NCBI GenBank assembly: GCA_013289985.1
Contig: JABCYW010000026.1
Location: 1 to 55,616, forward strand
Direction of reading: 5' to 3'
Source of the DNA: Betaproteobacteria bacterium
Lineage (GTDB): Bacteria > Pseudomonadota > Gammaproteobacteria > Burkholderiales > Burkholderiaceae_C
DNA length: 55,616 nucleotides
Below, in pieces: positions 27,655-36,993 of the stretch (position 1 is its first letter; each line of letters opens with the position of its first letter). Position numbers and translations under genes: made by a program. The notes under the pieces were generated by a model. It did no database searches and was not told the origin of the DNA. It saw nothing but the letters and a program-made list of their open reading frames with translations.

Positions 27655-28528
27655 GGGCGCGATTGAGTTGATTGACGATCAGAGTCCGCATGACAGGATC
27701 GGGGAGGGTCAACCGTAGCACGCGAAGGTTGACAGCGTCGACCTGGTCGAGCAACTCGATGTCGAGGTCACACCTCTGTCGAGATTGCACTCGGTGACCT
27801 CGATCGGACGCTTGCGATATTGCGTCTTGTGGGCATGGCCTGCGCCCGGGCCCGGCTCGGCCCGGCCCGGCCCGGTGCGCCCGTGCAGAGGTGGCGAAAG
27901 AGGCACGCCGCTGCTGCTTGCGCGGCCATTTCGATCGCCGGTCGCGGCTCGCCGTGGTGAAATCGAGAGCGCACTGCTGCTCGATGAACGGTTGGTTGAA
28001 GCGTTCGCAGTTGCAGTGGCGCCGGTGCTGCGCAAGCTGCATGGTGAACAAGTCAGGCTGGTGGTCGAACGGTGGGAGTCTTCGCCTTCCGGGTTGGAAC
28101 TCGCGAGTTTGTTGGCCCGGGCGCGACATGACACGTCGGTCGTTCGCGCCAGAATTCGGGAAGGCAACTTTGCGCCGAATCGTCCGCCACTCGTCCTCGC
28201 GGCTGATCTCGCTTAGCGCATTGGCGTCGCGCGCCCGCGTTGGAGGGGCCTGGTCAGGAAGAGACGAACTGCTGCTCGAAGATTTAGTTCACGCCGTCTG
28301 TTCTTCCAGCCAGTGACTTCCGGGTCTGCAAGCTTCGCAACCGGACTCAACGACGATCTGGCACATTTCGCGGTTCTCAGGCGTGTCAGCCCGCCACGAA
28401 GAACATAAGGTCCAGCGCAATCGCCCCGGCAACCGCCGCCAGGCCGTAAGCCCTGATCTTGAGTCGCCGTGCCGAACAATTCAACCTCGAAGTCGCAGCC
28501 TGAATCGCTGCGATGGCTTGAAGAAGGC
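27655..28528. other. Low-coding region with a CCCGG repeat
   Basis: 874 bp between the lyase homologue and the monooxygenase. A pentanucleotide run CCCGG (one unit CTCGG) occupies 27845-27875. A plus-strand open frame (27785-28216) and an antisense frame (27608-28129) exist but neither has a ribosome site or family resemblance. The stretch IESALLLDERLVEAFAVAVA in the plus frame looks protein-like and may be a gene relic. No gene is called. Confidence 0.35.
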
Positions 28529-30094
28529 CTACGGACGTCGGGAGTCTTGCCGCGTCGGAGAGCCGAACCATCGCCGCGCGGAGAGTTCGACGTCGGTTCG
28601 AGCCGGTGCCTGGTCGGACGCCCAGGCGACGAAGCCGTCCGGGCGCACCAGCATCGCAGCCAATCCCAACCCGTCCCGCACGCTGCCCGACACGACCCGG
28701 ATTCGATCGCTCCAGCCGTCGACGGCTTGTCCCATCGATTGGCCGCCGGTGAGATCGACCAGTACTCCCGAGCCGTCGCGAAGGTGCGCCGCGAGCCGGG
28801 TGCCGTCATCGAATTCGAGGTCGGGTGCGCTGAGGCCGACCAGTGGATGATCGCCGCCGAGGTTGTAGCGCAGCGACAAGCCCCAAAGCTGCCCGGCGAA
28901 ATAGGTGGCACCGTCGCGTGTGCCCGCGAGATCGCGAACGATGCCTTCGATGGCTCTTGCGTGGGGCGTCGGCTTCATGATCACCGCTTGTGCGCGTGTC
29001 CAGTCGAGCACCCACTGGCCCACCGGATGGCGTTCGGCCTGGTAGGTGTCCAGAAGGCCGTCGGGTGCGTTGCCACGCACGGTGGCGGCCAGCTTCCAGC
29101 CGAGATTCATCGCGTCGCCCAGGCCGGCGTTCAGGCCCTGCCCCCCGAGCGCGGAATGGATGTGCGCCGCATCGCCAGCAAGCAGCACGCGCCCCCTGCG
29201 GTAGGCCGTCGCCAACATCGCGCGGTCGGTGAAACTCGTCGCGAGCCGCACCGACGACAGCGTGACATCCGTCTGCGACACTCTGCGGAGGACGGCCTGC
29301 AGGTGCTCCCGCGTGATCGCCTTGGAGCGGTCGAACGCTCCGCCGTCGAAGTCGGCGACGGAGATCTGGCCCGGCTGATTCATGTAGAAGCCGGCAGGCG
29401 TCGAGTTGCGACCCGGGCGCAGCTTTTCGGGGTCTGCAATGTCTACGACCGCGTAGTAAGCCGTGAACTCCGGCTCGGTACCCGGGAACTCGAATCCGGC
29501 CAGCTTGCGCACGACACTGCGACCACCGTCACAGCCGACCAGCCATTTCGCCTGGAACCTCGTGGCGCCCGCATGGATGGTCACGTCGTCGACACTTTCG
29601 TCGAGGCCGGTGACGGGATGCCCGCGTCGAATCTCGACCCCGAGGACAATGGCGCGTGCCGTGAGGACGGACTCGACCGATGCCATGTCGGCCGCGAAGT
29701 TGCTGGACGCAGGGTTGGGCAGGCGGTACTTCCATCCGCTCAGGTCGACCAGGGTCGGATCGATCGGAATGCCGGCGAAGTGACCGACTTGCGCCTTGCG
29801 GGCCGGGCCCGCCAACGCACCCTTTGAAGCATCGGCGCTCGCGTGACGCGAGGTATCAGCCGCTGTCAGCAGTTCGTCCAGCAATGCGCGACGGTAGAGC
29901 GCTTCGGAGGTCGACACGGATAGCCCGCGGATGCCGAGCGGTGGAAGCTTCAGCGGCGTCAGCGGACTCTCGGCCTGCTCGATGACAAGAACGTCGAGCT
30001 TGGCGAGCGCGAGTTCGCATGCGAGAAAGAGGCCGACCGGGCCGGCGCCAGCGATGATGACGTCGTGGAGACGGGGAGAAGAGGGGGTGTTCAT
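28529..30094 (-). CDS. FAD-dependent aromatic monooxygenase (group A)
   Basis: A 521-residue flavoprotein hydroxylase of the PheA/TfdB-like FAD_binding_3 family. The dinucleotide motif is VIIAGAGPVGLFLACELA (residues 12-29), the DG motif VGCDGGRSVVRKLAG and the GD motif RVLLAGDAAHIHSALGGQG LNAGLGDAMNLGWKL; a thioredoxin-like C-terminal region follows. It uses NAD(P)H and oxygen to hydroxylate a phenolic or polyketide-like substrate, unknown here. The start MNTPSSPRLHDVIIAG is fixed by the FAD motif; the upstream 44 in-frame residues are spurious. It is monocistronic, with no adjacent regulator. Confidence 0.9.
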   Translation of the reverse strand: MNTPSSPRLHDVIIAGAGPVGLFLACELALAKLDVLVIEQAESPLTPLKLPPLGIRGLSVSTSEALYRRALLDELLTAADTSRHASADASKGALAGPARKAQVGHFAGIPIDPTLVDLSGWKYRLPNPASSNFAADMASVESVLTARAIVLGVEIRRGHPVTGLDESVDDVTIHAGATRFQAKWLVGCDGGRSVVRKLAGFEFPGTEPEFTAYYAVVDIADPEKLRPGRNSTPAGFYMNQPGQISVADFDGGAFDRSKAITREHLQAVLRRVSQTDVTLSSVRLATSFTDRAMLATAYRRGRVLLAGDAAHIHSALGGQGLNAGLGDAMNLGWKLAATVRGNAPDGLLDTYQAERHPVGQWVLDWTRAQAVIMKPTPHARAIEGIVRDLAGTRDGATYFAGQLWGLSLRYNLGGDHPLVGLSAPDLEFDDGTRLAAHLRDGSGVLVDLTGGQSMGQAVDGWSDRIRVVSGSVRDGLGLAAMLVRPDGFVAWASDQAPARTDVELSARRWFGSPTRQDSRRP

Positions 30095-30784
30095 GGATCG
30101 ATCTCGAAAAGATGTGTCGTCAGCTCCAGTGAGAACACGACGGCGTCTGCCGTGCGCGATTCCTTCCGGAGTCGTGGCGCAACTGATCGAATCGAAGAGG
30201 ACATGGAGCGTCCAGCTCCCTTCCAAGTCGCAGGCATCCCGTGCGATGCAGGCGCGTGCATGCGCGAGCCCACGCCGCGCGTGGTCTGTTCGAGGACTAG
30301 GGAAGCGAGCGCGGACCTGTACCGCTCGGGCGGCTCAACAGGTGACGCAGAACGTCACGCGTGGTCTCCGGCTTCGCCTGGAAGACAACGCGGTCGATGA
30401 TTCGACAGTGCGAATGAAGCTGGATTCGCTGGACGTATAGGCCGCACCGATTGGTGGTGGGATGTAGGGAAATGGCCCCTGCAAGAGGTGCGGGACGACT
30501 ATTTTTCAGTGTAGCAGCGTCTCAAGCCGGTGTCGTGGGACGCGAACCTCGGCAGCGGCTACAACGTGAACATGGGCATCCTGCTCGCGTTCATCTTTGT
30601 CTGGAACATGGTGGGTGCCAATGCTCGTCGCGCCGCTTCAGGCAGTCGAGGCGGAGCCGCATCGCTGCCCCCGCTCCACAGGCGTTCATTTCAGCAGACG
30701 TAACGAAGCGACGCCCAAGTTCATTGTTGCGGATCGTCGATCGAGATACCTTTGGCTCCGGAAAACCTGGACGCTGGAGACCTG
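30095..30784. other. Intergenic region upstream of mdcA
   Basis: 690 bp separating the monooxygenase and mdcA starts (divergent). No complete gene. A short stretch at about 30535-30625 reads YNVNMGILLAFIFVWNMVGA, like one transmembrane segment of a lost transporter gene. The mdc promoter and any MdcR site must be in the last 200-300 bp; I could not pin the motif. Confidence 0.4.
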
Positions 30785-32443
30785 ATGCAGACCGAAGCCC
30801 CGCCTCGCGCATGGAACACGCGCCGCGCCGAAAAGGCCCAGCGCCTTGCGCGTGCGGCCGTGATCGCCGATGGGCGCGTCGTGCCGAGCTGCGATATCGT
30901 TGCGTTCCTGGAAGCGGTGATCGCGCCGCACGACCGGGTCGTGCTCGAGGGCAACAATCAGAAGCAGGCCGACTTCCTGTCGCGCTCGCTCGCGCAGGTC
31001 GACCCCGCCAAGGTCCACGGCCTGCACATGATCATCCCGAGCGTGAGTCGGGCCGAGCAGCTCGACTTGTTCGAGCGCGGCATCGCGCGCAAGCTCGATT
31101 TTTCGTATGCCGGCGCGCAGAGCCTGCGCATCTCCCAGTTCCTTGCTGACGGACTCCTCGAGATCGGTGCGATCCACACCTACATCGAGCTCTACGGGCG
31201 GCTCTATGTGGACCTGACGCCGAACGTCGTGCTGGTCGCGGGCTTCAAGGCCGACCGGGCCGGCAACCTCTACACCGGCGCGAGCACCGAGGACACACCG
31301 GCGCTCGTGGAAGCTGCGGCGTTCCGCGACGGCATCGTCATCGCGCAAGTCAATGAAATCGTCGACGATGTCGGCGACCTGCCGCGCGTGGACATCCCGG
31401 GCTCGTGGATCGACTTCGTCGTGCAGGCCGACAGGCCTTTCTTCATCGAGCCGCTCTTCACGCGCGACCCGCGCCTCGTGAAGCCGGTGCATGTCCTGAT
31501 GGCGATGATGGCGATCCGCGGCATCTACGAGCGTCACCAGGTGCAGTCGCTCAACCATGGCATCGGCTTCAATACCGCGGCGATCGAGCTGATCCTGCCG
31601 ACCTACGGCGAACAGCTCGGCCTCAAGGGCAAGATCTGCCGCCACTGGGCCCTGAATCCGCACCCGTCGCTGATTCCGGCCATCGAGAGCGGCTGGGTCG
31701 AGAGCGTGCACTCGTTCGGAGGCGAGTTGGGCATGGAGCGCTATGTCGCGGCGCGACCCGACGTGTTCTTCACGGGCTCCGACGGCTCGATGCGCTCGAA
31801 CCGGATGCTGTGCCAGCTGGCCGGCCAGTATGCGGTGGACCTGTTCATCGGTTCGACGTTACAGGTCGACGGCGACGGCCACTCGTCGACCGTCACGCGT
31901 GGCCGGCTCTCCGGCTTCGGCGGTGCGCCCAACATGGGTCACCAGCCGGGTGGGCGCCGCCATTCGAGCGCGGCCTGGCTCAGCATGTTGCAGACCGATA
32001 GCCCGCTCGAGCGCGGACGCAAGCTGGTGGTGCAGATGGTGGAGACCTTCCAGGCGGGCGGCAAGCCGACCTTCGTCGAATCCCTCGACGCGGTACAGGT
32101 TGCCAGCGACTCGGGAATGGCGCTGGCGCCCGTGATGATCTACGGTGACGACGTCACGCACGTGTTGACGGAAGAAGGCATCGCGTACCTGTACAAGGCG
32201 CAGTCGCTTGCGCAGCGCCAGGCCATGATCGCCGCCGTGGCGGGCGTGACGCCGGTGGGGATGCGCGCAGACCCGACGACGACGCAGCGGCTTCGCAGCG
32301 ACGGTTTGGTGGCTCTGCCCGAAGACCTCGGTGTGGATCGCAGGCAGGCGACACGCTCGCTGCTGGCGGCCAAGAGCATGGCGGATCTGGTCGAGTGGTC
32401 GGGCGGGTTGTACGAGCCTCCGGCGCGCTTCAGGAGCTGGTGA
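30785..32443 (+). CDS. mdcA: Malonate decarboxylase alpha subunit (acetyl-S-ACP:malonate ACP transferase)
   Basis: A 552-residue CoA-transferase-like protein. It begins MQTEAPPRAWNTRRAEKAQR and contains VVLEGNNQKQADFLSRSLA, YVDLTPNVVLVAGFKADRAG and the conserved GGAPNMGHQPGGRRHSSAAW near residue 380. It exchanges malonate for acetate on the acyl carrier protein (MdcC), the first step of biotin-independent malonate decarboxylation. GGAG lies upstream of the start. It opens a seven-gene operon in which neighbours overlap or nearly touch. Confidence 0.96.
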   Translation: MQTEAPPRAWNTRRAEKAQRLARAAVIADGRVVPSCDIVAFLEAVIAPHDRVVLEGNNQKQADFLSRSLAQVDPAKVHGLHMIIPSVSRAEQLDLFERGIARKLDFSYAGAQSLRISQFLADGLLEIGAIHTYIELYGRLYVDLTPNVVLVAGFKADRAGNLYTGASTEDTPALVEAAAFRDGIVIAQVNEIVDDVGDLPRVDIPGSWIDFVVQADRPFFIEPLFTRDPRLVKPVHVLMAMMAIRGIYERHQVQSLNHGIGFNTAAIELILPTYGEQLGLKGKICRHWALNPHPSLIPAIESGWVESVHSFGGELGMERYVAARPDVFFTGSDGSMRSNRMLCQLAGQYAVDLFIGSTLQVDGDGHSSTVTRGRLSGFGGAPNMGHQPGGRRHSSAAWLSMLQTDSPLERGRKLVVQMVETFQAGGKPTFVESLDAVQVASDSGMALAPVMIYGDDVTHVLTEEGIAYLYKAQSLAQRQAMIAAVAGVTPVGMRADPTTTQRLRSDGLVALPEDLGVDRRQATRSLLAAKSMADLVEWSGGLYEPPARFRSW

Positions 32444-33369
32444 TGAGCGCGATCGTCCACAACGCTCGTTCGATCGTCGATTCCGCCTGCCATGCAACAT
32501 GGGCGCAGGAGCTTGGCGCGCACGTGGTCGCTTCGCTGATCGACGAGGCCTGCCTGTCACCGAAGCCCGGCCTCGTGGACAGCCGGGGCAACGGCTCGCA
32601 CGCCGATCTCGACCTGGCGCTGATGCAGCGCTCCGCGCGTGCGCTGGAGCCGGCCTTCGCATCGATGGCCGCCGCCGGGGCCTTGGCAGGCGCGCCGACG
32701 GTCGCCTTGCGCGAGACCCTGGGACGCATCGGACGCGACGCCGAAGCCACGATGATGGCCACCACCCGCGGCGTGAACACCCATCGCGGGGCCATCTGGG
32801 CGCTCGGGTTGCTCGCGGCCGCCGCAGCGACCGGGCGCGGCAATGCGGACGCAGCGCGGACGGCAGCGATCGCCGGGGCCATCGCGAGGCACCCGGACCG
32901 GGGCGCCCCCGGGCGTACGGGTCACAAGGGCGAGCAGGCCTGTCGCCAGTTCAAGGTTGCGGGGGCCCGAGGACAGGCACAGGCCGGATTCCCGCACCTG
33001 ATCGAGCTGGGGTTGCCCGAACTCAGGCGAAGCCGCGCACGTGGCGACGGCGAGGCGTCGGCACGCCTGAACGCATTGCTGGCGATCATGAGCTGCCTCG
33101 ACGACACCTGCGTGCTGGCGCGCGGCGGCGTGGTGGCCTTGCGGCAGGTGCAGGACGGCGCGTCGGGTGTCCTGGCGGCCGGCGGGGCCGGCACCCTGGC
33201 CGGCCGGCGCGCGTTGCGCAGTTTCGGGCAACAGGCAGTGGCCGCAAACGTGTCGCCCGGTGGCTCCGCGGACCTGCTCGCTGCCACCCTGTTTCTCGAC
33301 CGCATCGACCCTGCCGTCGACGCGCGACCCACGCACCAACCTTTGCGGAGGCTTCATGGAGAAGCATGA
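32443..33369 (+). CDS. mdcB: Triphosphoribosyl-dephospho-CoA synthase
   Basis: A 308-residue CitG/MdcB-family protein. Conserved stretches are ASLIDEACLSPKPGLVDSRG (about residues 28-47), MATTRGVNTHRGAIWALG, HKGEQACRQF and LAIMSCLDDTCVLARGG. It makes the 2'-(5''-triphosphoribosyl)-3'-dephospho-CoA precursor of the MdcC prosthetic group from ATP and dephospho-CoA. The start shares one base with the mdcA stop (TGATG). Confidence 0.95.
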   Translation: MSAIVHNARSIVDSACHATWAQELGAHVVASLIDEACLSPKPGLVDSRGNGSHADLDLALMQRSARALEPAFASMAAAGALAGAPTVALRETLGRIGRDAEATMMATTRGVNTHRGAIWALGLLAAAAATGRGNADAARTAAIAGAIARHPDRGAPGRTGHKGEQACRQFKVAGARGQAQAGFPHLIELGLPELRRSRARGDGEASARLNALLAIMSCLDDTCVLARGGVVALRQVQDGASGVLAAGGAGTLAGRRALRSFGQQAVAANVSPGGSADLLAATLFLDRIDPAVDARPTHQPLRRLHGEA

Positions 33370-33682
33370 ATATCGCTACCCTGCCGGCGCGCCGGCGACC
33401 GGCCGAGTCATCGTCGGCGTCGTCAGCTCAGGGGATCTGGAGGTGTTGCTCGAGCCGGCGCCCGCCGGCACGACCACCGTGCGCCTGACGACGTCGGTCG
33501 ACGGCTACGGTCGCGTGTGGCAGGCACAGCTCGATCGCATCTTCCAGGGGTCGTCGGTCGGCCCGGCGGGCCCTGCGGTCGACCTCGAGATCAACGACTT
33601 CGGCGCCACGCCCGGCGTCGTCGGCATGCGCATTGCGCAAGCCTTCGGCTCGATCGGTGCGTCCCAGGGAGTCAGGCCATGA
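33356..33682 (+). CDS. mdcC: Malonate decarboxylase acyl carrier protein (delta subunit)
   Basis: A 108-residue carrier protein. GVVSSGDLEVLLE (about residues 21-33) contains the serine that carries the phosphoribosyl-dephospho-CoA group, most likely Ser25 by analogy with the Klebsiella protein. LEINDFGATPGVVGMRIAQA near the C terminus is typical of the family. A GGAGG ribosome site precedes the ATG; it overlaps mdcB by 14 nt. Confidence 0.94.
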   Translation: MEKHEYRYPAGAPATGRVIVGVVSSGDLEVLLEPAPAGTTTVRLTTSVDGYGRVWQAQLDRIFQGSSVGPAGPAVDLEINDFGATPGVVGMRIAQAFGSIGASQGVRP

Positions 33683-34533
33683 GCGGCGCTGCAGCGCTGT
33701 TGGCGCGCGACAGTTTTGTCGAGCTGGCCGCACGTGAGCGAGTCCGAGCCTTGATGGACGGCCGTGCGTTTCGCGAGCTCATCGACCCGTTCGAGCGCGT
33801 CACATCGCCCTGGCTGGCGCGTCAGGGCGTGGTCACGCAGGCGGATGACGGGGTCGTGGTCGCCAAGGGCGAGATCGCGGGCCAGCCAGCGGTGATCCTC
33901 GCGATCGAGGGGGCGTTCCAGGGTGGCAGCCTCGGCGAAGTGGGCGGCGCAAAGATCGCCGGCGCACTCGAACTCGCCGCGCAGGACAACCGGCGCGGCA
34001 TTCCGACGCGAGCGGTGATCCTCTTCGAGACCGGCGGCGTGCGCCTGCAGGAGGCTAACCTCGGCCTGGCGGCGATCGCCGAGATCCATGCAGCGATCGT
34101 CGATCTCCGACGCTACCAGCCCGTGATCGGCGTCATCGCCGGCACGGTGGGGTGTTTCGGCGGCATGTCGATCGCCGCCGGCCTGTGCAGCTACCTGGTC
34201 GTGACGCGCGAGGCACGCCTCGGGCTGAATGGCCCCCAGGTGATCGAGCAGGAAGCGGGCATCGTCGAATACGATTCTCGCGATCGCCCCTTCGTCTGGA
34301 GTTTCACGGGCGGACGACAGCGCGCGGATACCGGGCTGGCCGATGTCTTCGTCGACGACGATGCGTCTCTCCTGCGGCAGGCCGTGATCGCGCTGTTCGA
34401 GCGTGGTCGGCCGGCGACCGAGCGCAGCGACGCCTGGCGCCACTACCTCGATCGCCTGTCTCGCTACGATCCGGCGCGCCAGGCGACGCCGGAGATCGTC
34501 CGACAACTGCTCGAACCGGGAGCGTCCTCGTGA
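33679..34533 (+). CDS. mdcD: Malonate decarboxylase beta subunit
   Basis: A 284-residue crotonase-fold carboxyltransferase subunit. SFVELAARERVRALMDGRAF is at the N terminus, ILFETGGVRLQEANLGLAA is at about residue 112 and GTVGCFGGMSIAAGLCSY is at about 155, lining the decarboxylation site. With MdcE it decarboxylates malonyl-S-ACP to acetyl-S-ACP. The start overlaps mdcC by 4 nt (ATGA). Confidence 0.95.
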   Translation: MSGAAALLARDSFVELAARERVRALMDGRAFRELIDPFERVTSPWLARQGVVTQADDGVVVAKGEIAGQPAVILAIEGAFQGGSLGEVGGAKIAGALELAAQDNRRGIPTRAVILFETGGVRLQEANLGLAAIAEIHAAIVDLRRYQPVIGVIAGTVGCFGGMSIAAGLCSYLVVTREARLGLNGPQVIEQEAGIVEYDSRDRPFVWSFTGGRQRADTGLADVFVDDDASLLRQAVIALFERGRPATERSDAWRHYLDRLSRYDPARQATPEIVRQLLEPGASS

Positions 34534-35336
34534 ACATCGAAACGACAAGTCGTGGCGCCACCTGGTTGGCGGCGTTGACCGACGGCGCCGCGCCACTGAC
34601 CGGCTACCCGCCATCGGTGCAGGTGGTCGACGGAGCCCTCGCGGACCAGCGTTGTCGCTATGTCGCCGTGCTTCCGGACGCCGCCAATGCCTGGCCACGC
34701 GCCCGCACCGGCGAGATCGGCGTCATCGAGGGCTGGGAGCTGGCCCGGGCAGTGCACGAGGTGATCGACGCGGATCGCGCAGCACCGAAACGCGCGATCG
34801 TCGCCGTGGTCGATGTCACCAGCCAGGCTTACGGCCGGCGCGAGGAGGCGTTCGGCATCCATGAGGCCCTGGCCGGCGCTGCAGGCGCCTACGCACAGGC
34901 TCGCCTGGCCGGCCACCCGGTGATCGCGCTGATCGTGGGCAAGGCGATGTCGGGCGCGTACTTGGCGCATGGCTACCAGGCGAACCGGATCATCGCGCTC
35001 AACGATGCGGGGGTCATGGTCCACGCGATGGGCAAGGCGGCGGCGGCGCGGGTCACGATGCGCAGCGTCGAGGACTTGGAGCGGCTCGCGGCCGAGGTGC
35101 CACCGATGGCCTACGACATCTCCAGCTACGCCACGCTGGGCCTGCTGTGGCAACTGCTCGACGTGGATAGCGCGGATCGACCGTGCGCGGTGGACCTCGC
35201 CGATGCGCGTCACGCGCTGATCGTGGCCCTTGACGACATCCGCGCCGATCCGTCGCCGGATCTGCGCAGCCGGCTGGGCGGCCCGAATCGCGGCGCGTCG
35301 TCGTTGGTGCGCGAAAAGCTGCTCGCGCAGTGGTGA
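34530..35336 (+). CDS. mdcE: Malonate decarboxylase gamma subunit
   Basis: A 268-residue crotonase-fold partner of MdcD. Motifs: VDVTSQAYGRREEAFGIHEA (about residue 93) and VIALIVGKAMSGAYLAHGYQ then IIALNDAGVMVHAMGK. It starts at GTG (VNIETTSRGATWLAAL), overlapping mdcD by 4 nt. It completes the catalytic beta-gamma pair. Confidence 0.95.
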   Translation: MNIETTSRGATWLAALTDGAAPLTGYPPSVQVVDGALADQRCRYVAVLPDAANAWPRARTGEIGVIEGWELARAVHEVIDADRAAPKRAIVAVVDVTSQAYGRREEAFGIHEALAGAAGAYAQARLAGHPVIALIVGKAMSGAYLAHGYQANRIIALNDAGVMVHAMGKAAAARVTMRSVEDLERLAAEVPPMAYDISSYATLGLLWQLLDVDSADRPCAVDLADARHALIVALDDIRADPSPDLRSRLGGPNRGASSLVREKLLAQW

Positions 35337-35342
35337 GCCGAC

Positions 35343-36038
35343 ATGGGCGCCGCCGCTGTTGCTGATGCTGCCGGTCATCGCCCACACGACCTGTTGTGGG
35401 TCGACGATGCGTCGGCGCTGATCCCGGTCGACGTGTTTCCCGAATGGGCCATGACGCCCTGGCTCTCGGTCGCCCCGGTCGTGGTACGCAGGGCCGGCGT
35501 GCTGCGCGGCGATCGCATCCCCGTGGGCCTGCGTGGCGCGATGCGCAGCGAACGATGTGCCGCGCACGTCGCGGCCAATCGGGTCACGCGCAGCGTCAGC
35601 CCCGAGGACATCGCGCGTCGCGTGTCGAACCGCGCGCAGGTCCGCGCCTCGACGCTGCCCTGCCTGTGCACGCTGGCGCGCATCGCCCCCGCGCTCGACG
35701 GGATGTCGCTGGGTTGGGGCGTCACCGGCGGTGTCGGTTTCACGTTGGCGAGCGGCTTCGACGTCCTGCGCCCTGACAGCGATCTCGATCTGCTCGTTCG
35801 GGCGCCGCGGCGCGGCGATATCGACGCGCTCCACGCGGTGGCGGCGCTCGTCGTCGACGCCGCGTCGGGCATCGACGTGCAAGTGGAGACACCCTGCGGC
35901 GCCTTCGCGCTGAAAGAGTGGCTGCGCACTGGTGGGCCGGTGCTCCTGAAGACCACGGACGGGCCAGTGTTCTGCGACGATCCCTGGCACCCGGACGCCC
36001 TCGACATCGCCCGCGCGACGGCCGGCGCAGGCGCGTGA
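35343..36038 (+). CDS. mdcG: Holo-ACP synthase (phosphoribosyl-dephospho-CoA transferase)
   Basis: A 231-residue nucleotidyltransferase-like enzyme. The GFTLASGFDVLRPDSDLDLL segment carries the paired Asp of a metal-binding site (about residues 139-148). HDLLWVDD near the N terminus and VLLKTTDGPVFCDDPW near the C terminus are family motifs. It attaches the prosthetic group made by MdcB to MdcC. It lies 6 nt downstream of mdcE. Confidence 0.94.
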   Translation: MGAAAVADAAGHRPHDLLWVDDASALIPVDVFPEWAMTPWLSVAPVVVRRAGVLRGDRIPVGLRGAMRSERCAAHVAANRVTRSVSPEDIARRVSNRAQVRASTLPCLCTLARIAPALDGMSLGWGVTGGVGFTLASGFDVLRPDSDLDLLVRAPRRGDIDALHAVAALVVDAASGIDVQVETPCGAFALKEWLRTGGPVLLKTTDGPVFCDDPWHPDALDIARATAGAGA

Positions 36039-36970
36039 GCGTCCTCTTCACGTATCCTGGCCAGGGCGCGCAGCGCGGAGGCATGCTGCATGGGTTGCCG
36101 TCGGATCCCGTCGTCAGCCAGACGCTCACCGAAGCCAGCGACACGCTGGGCCGTGACGTCCTGGCGCTCGACACCGAGGCGGCACTCCGCTCGTCCGTCG
36201 CCGTGCAGGTGGGCTTGCTCGTCGCCGGCGTGGCGATGAGCCGCCACCTGATCGATGTCGCGGGGCCGCCCGACGGCGTGGCCGGCCTGTCCGTCGGCGC
36301 CTATCCCGCAGCCGTTGTCGCCGGTGCGCTGTCCTTTGCCGATGCACTGCGCCTGGTCGAGCGGCGCGCGCGATTGATGGAGGCGGCGTTCCCGAGTGGC
36401 TATGGCATGACCGCGATCCTGGGCCTCGACGTCTCCGTGCTGGCACCGCTCGTGGCGCAAGTGCATGCGCCGGAGTCGCCGGTCTACCTGGCGAACATCA
36501 ACGCGCCGGCCCAGCTCGTGATCGCCGGTGCCTCAGTGGCGATGGCGCGCGTCGGCGTGCTGGCCCAAGGGCAGGGCGCGCACGGCCTCAAGCCCGTCGC
36601 GATCAGCGTGCCGTCGCACTGCGCCTTGCTCGAGGCGCCGGCAGCCGTGCTGGCACGCGACGTCGCGGCGGTGCCAATGGCGGCGCCTCGGCTGCAGTTC
36701 TTCAGCGCCAGCCTCGGTCGCGAGCTGCGTGACGCGGCTCGCGTTGCCGACGACCTCGCCGGCAACATGGCGCGCCAGGTACGGTGGCACGACACCACGA
36801 CGCTGGCGCACGAGCGTGGCGTGCGCCTCAGCATCGAGATGCCCCCCGGCCAGGTGCTGACCCGGCTCGGGGCGGCGGCATTTTCGGATGCGCTATTCGT
36901 CGCGGCGTCCGACACGCGCGTCGACACGCTGGCGGTGCTGATGGAGCGCGAACGGCGGCGCGAGACCTGA
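36035..36970 (+). CDS. mdcH: Malonyl-CoA:ACP transacylase of malonate decarboxylase (epsilon subunit)
   Basis: A 311-residue FabD-like acyltransferase. It begins with GTG (VSVLFTYPGQGAQRGGML), has the nucleophile elbow GLSVGAYPAAVV (Ser near residue 90) and the active-site His in SVPSHCALLEAPA (about residue 193). It loads malonyl from malonyl-CoA to activate the carrier protein. The start overlaps the mdcG stop by 4 nt. It is the last gene of the operon and convergent with madM, with 23 bp between the stops. Confidence 0.95.
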   Translation: MSVLFTYPGQGAQRGGMLHGLPSDPVVSQTLTEASDTLGRDVLALDTEAALRSSVAVQVGLLVAGVAMSRHLIDVAGPPDGVAGLSVGAYPAAVVAGALSFADALRLVERRARLMEAAFPSGYGMTAILGLDVSVLAPLVAQVHAPESPVYLANINAPAQLVIAGASVAMARVGVLAQGQGAHGLKPVAISVPSHCALLEAPAAVLARDVAAVPMAAPRLQFFSASLGRELRDAARVADDLAGNMARQVRWHDTTTLAHERGVRLSIEMPPGQVLTRLGAAAFSDALFVAASDTRVDTLAVLMERERRRET

Positions 36971-36993
36971 GCAGCGGGCCGCGCTCCGGCAGT

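Noticed and set aside
30451-31149. Plus-strand frame ahead of and overlapping mdcA
   Set aside because: Out of frame with mdcA and compositionally a shadow; only a 30-codon segment resembles a membrane helix.
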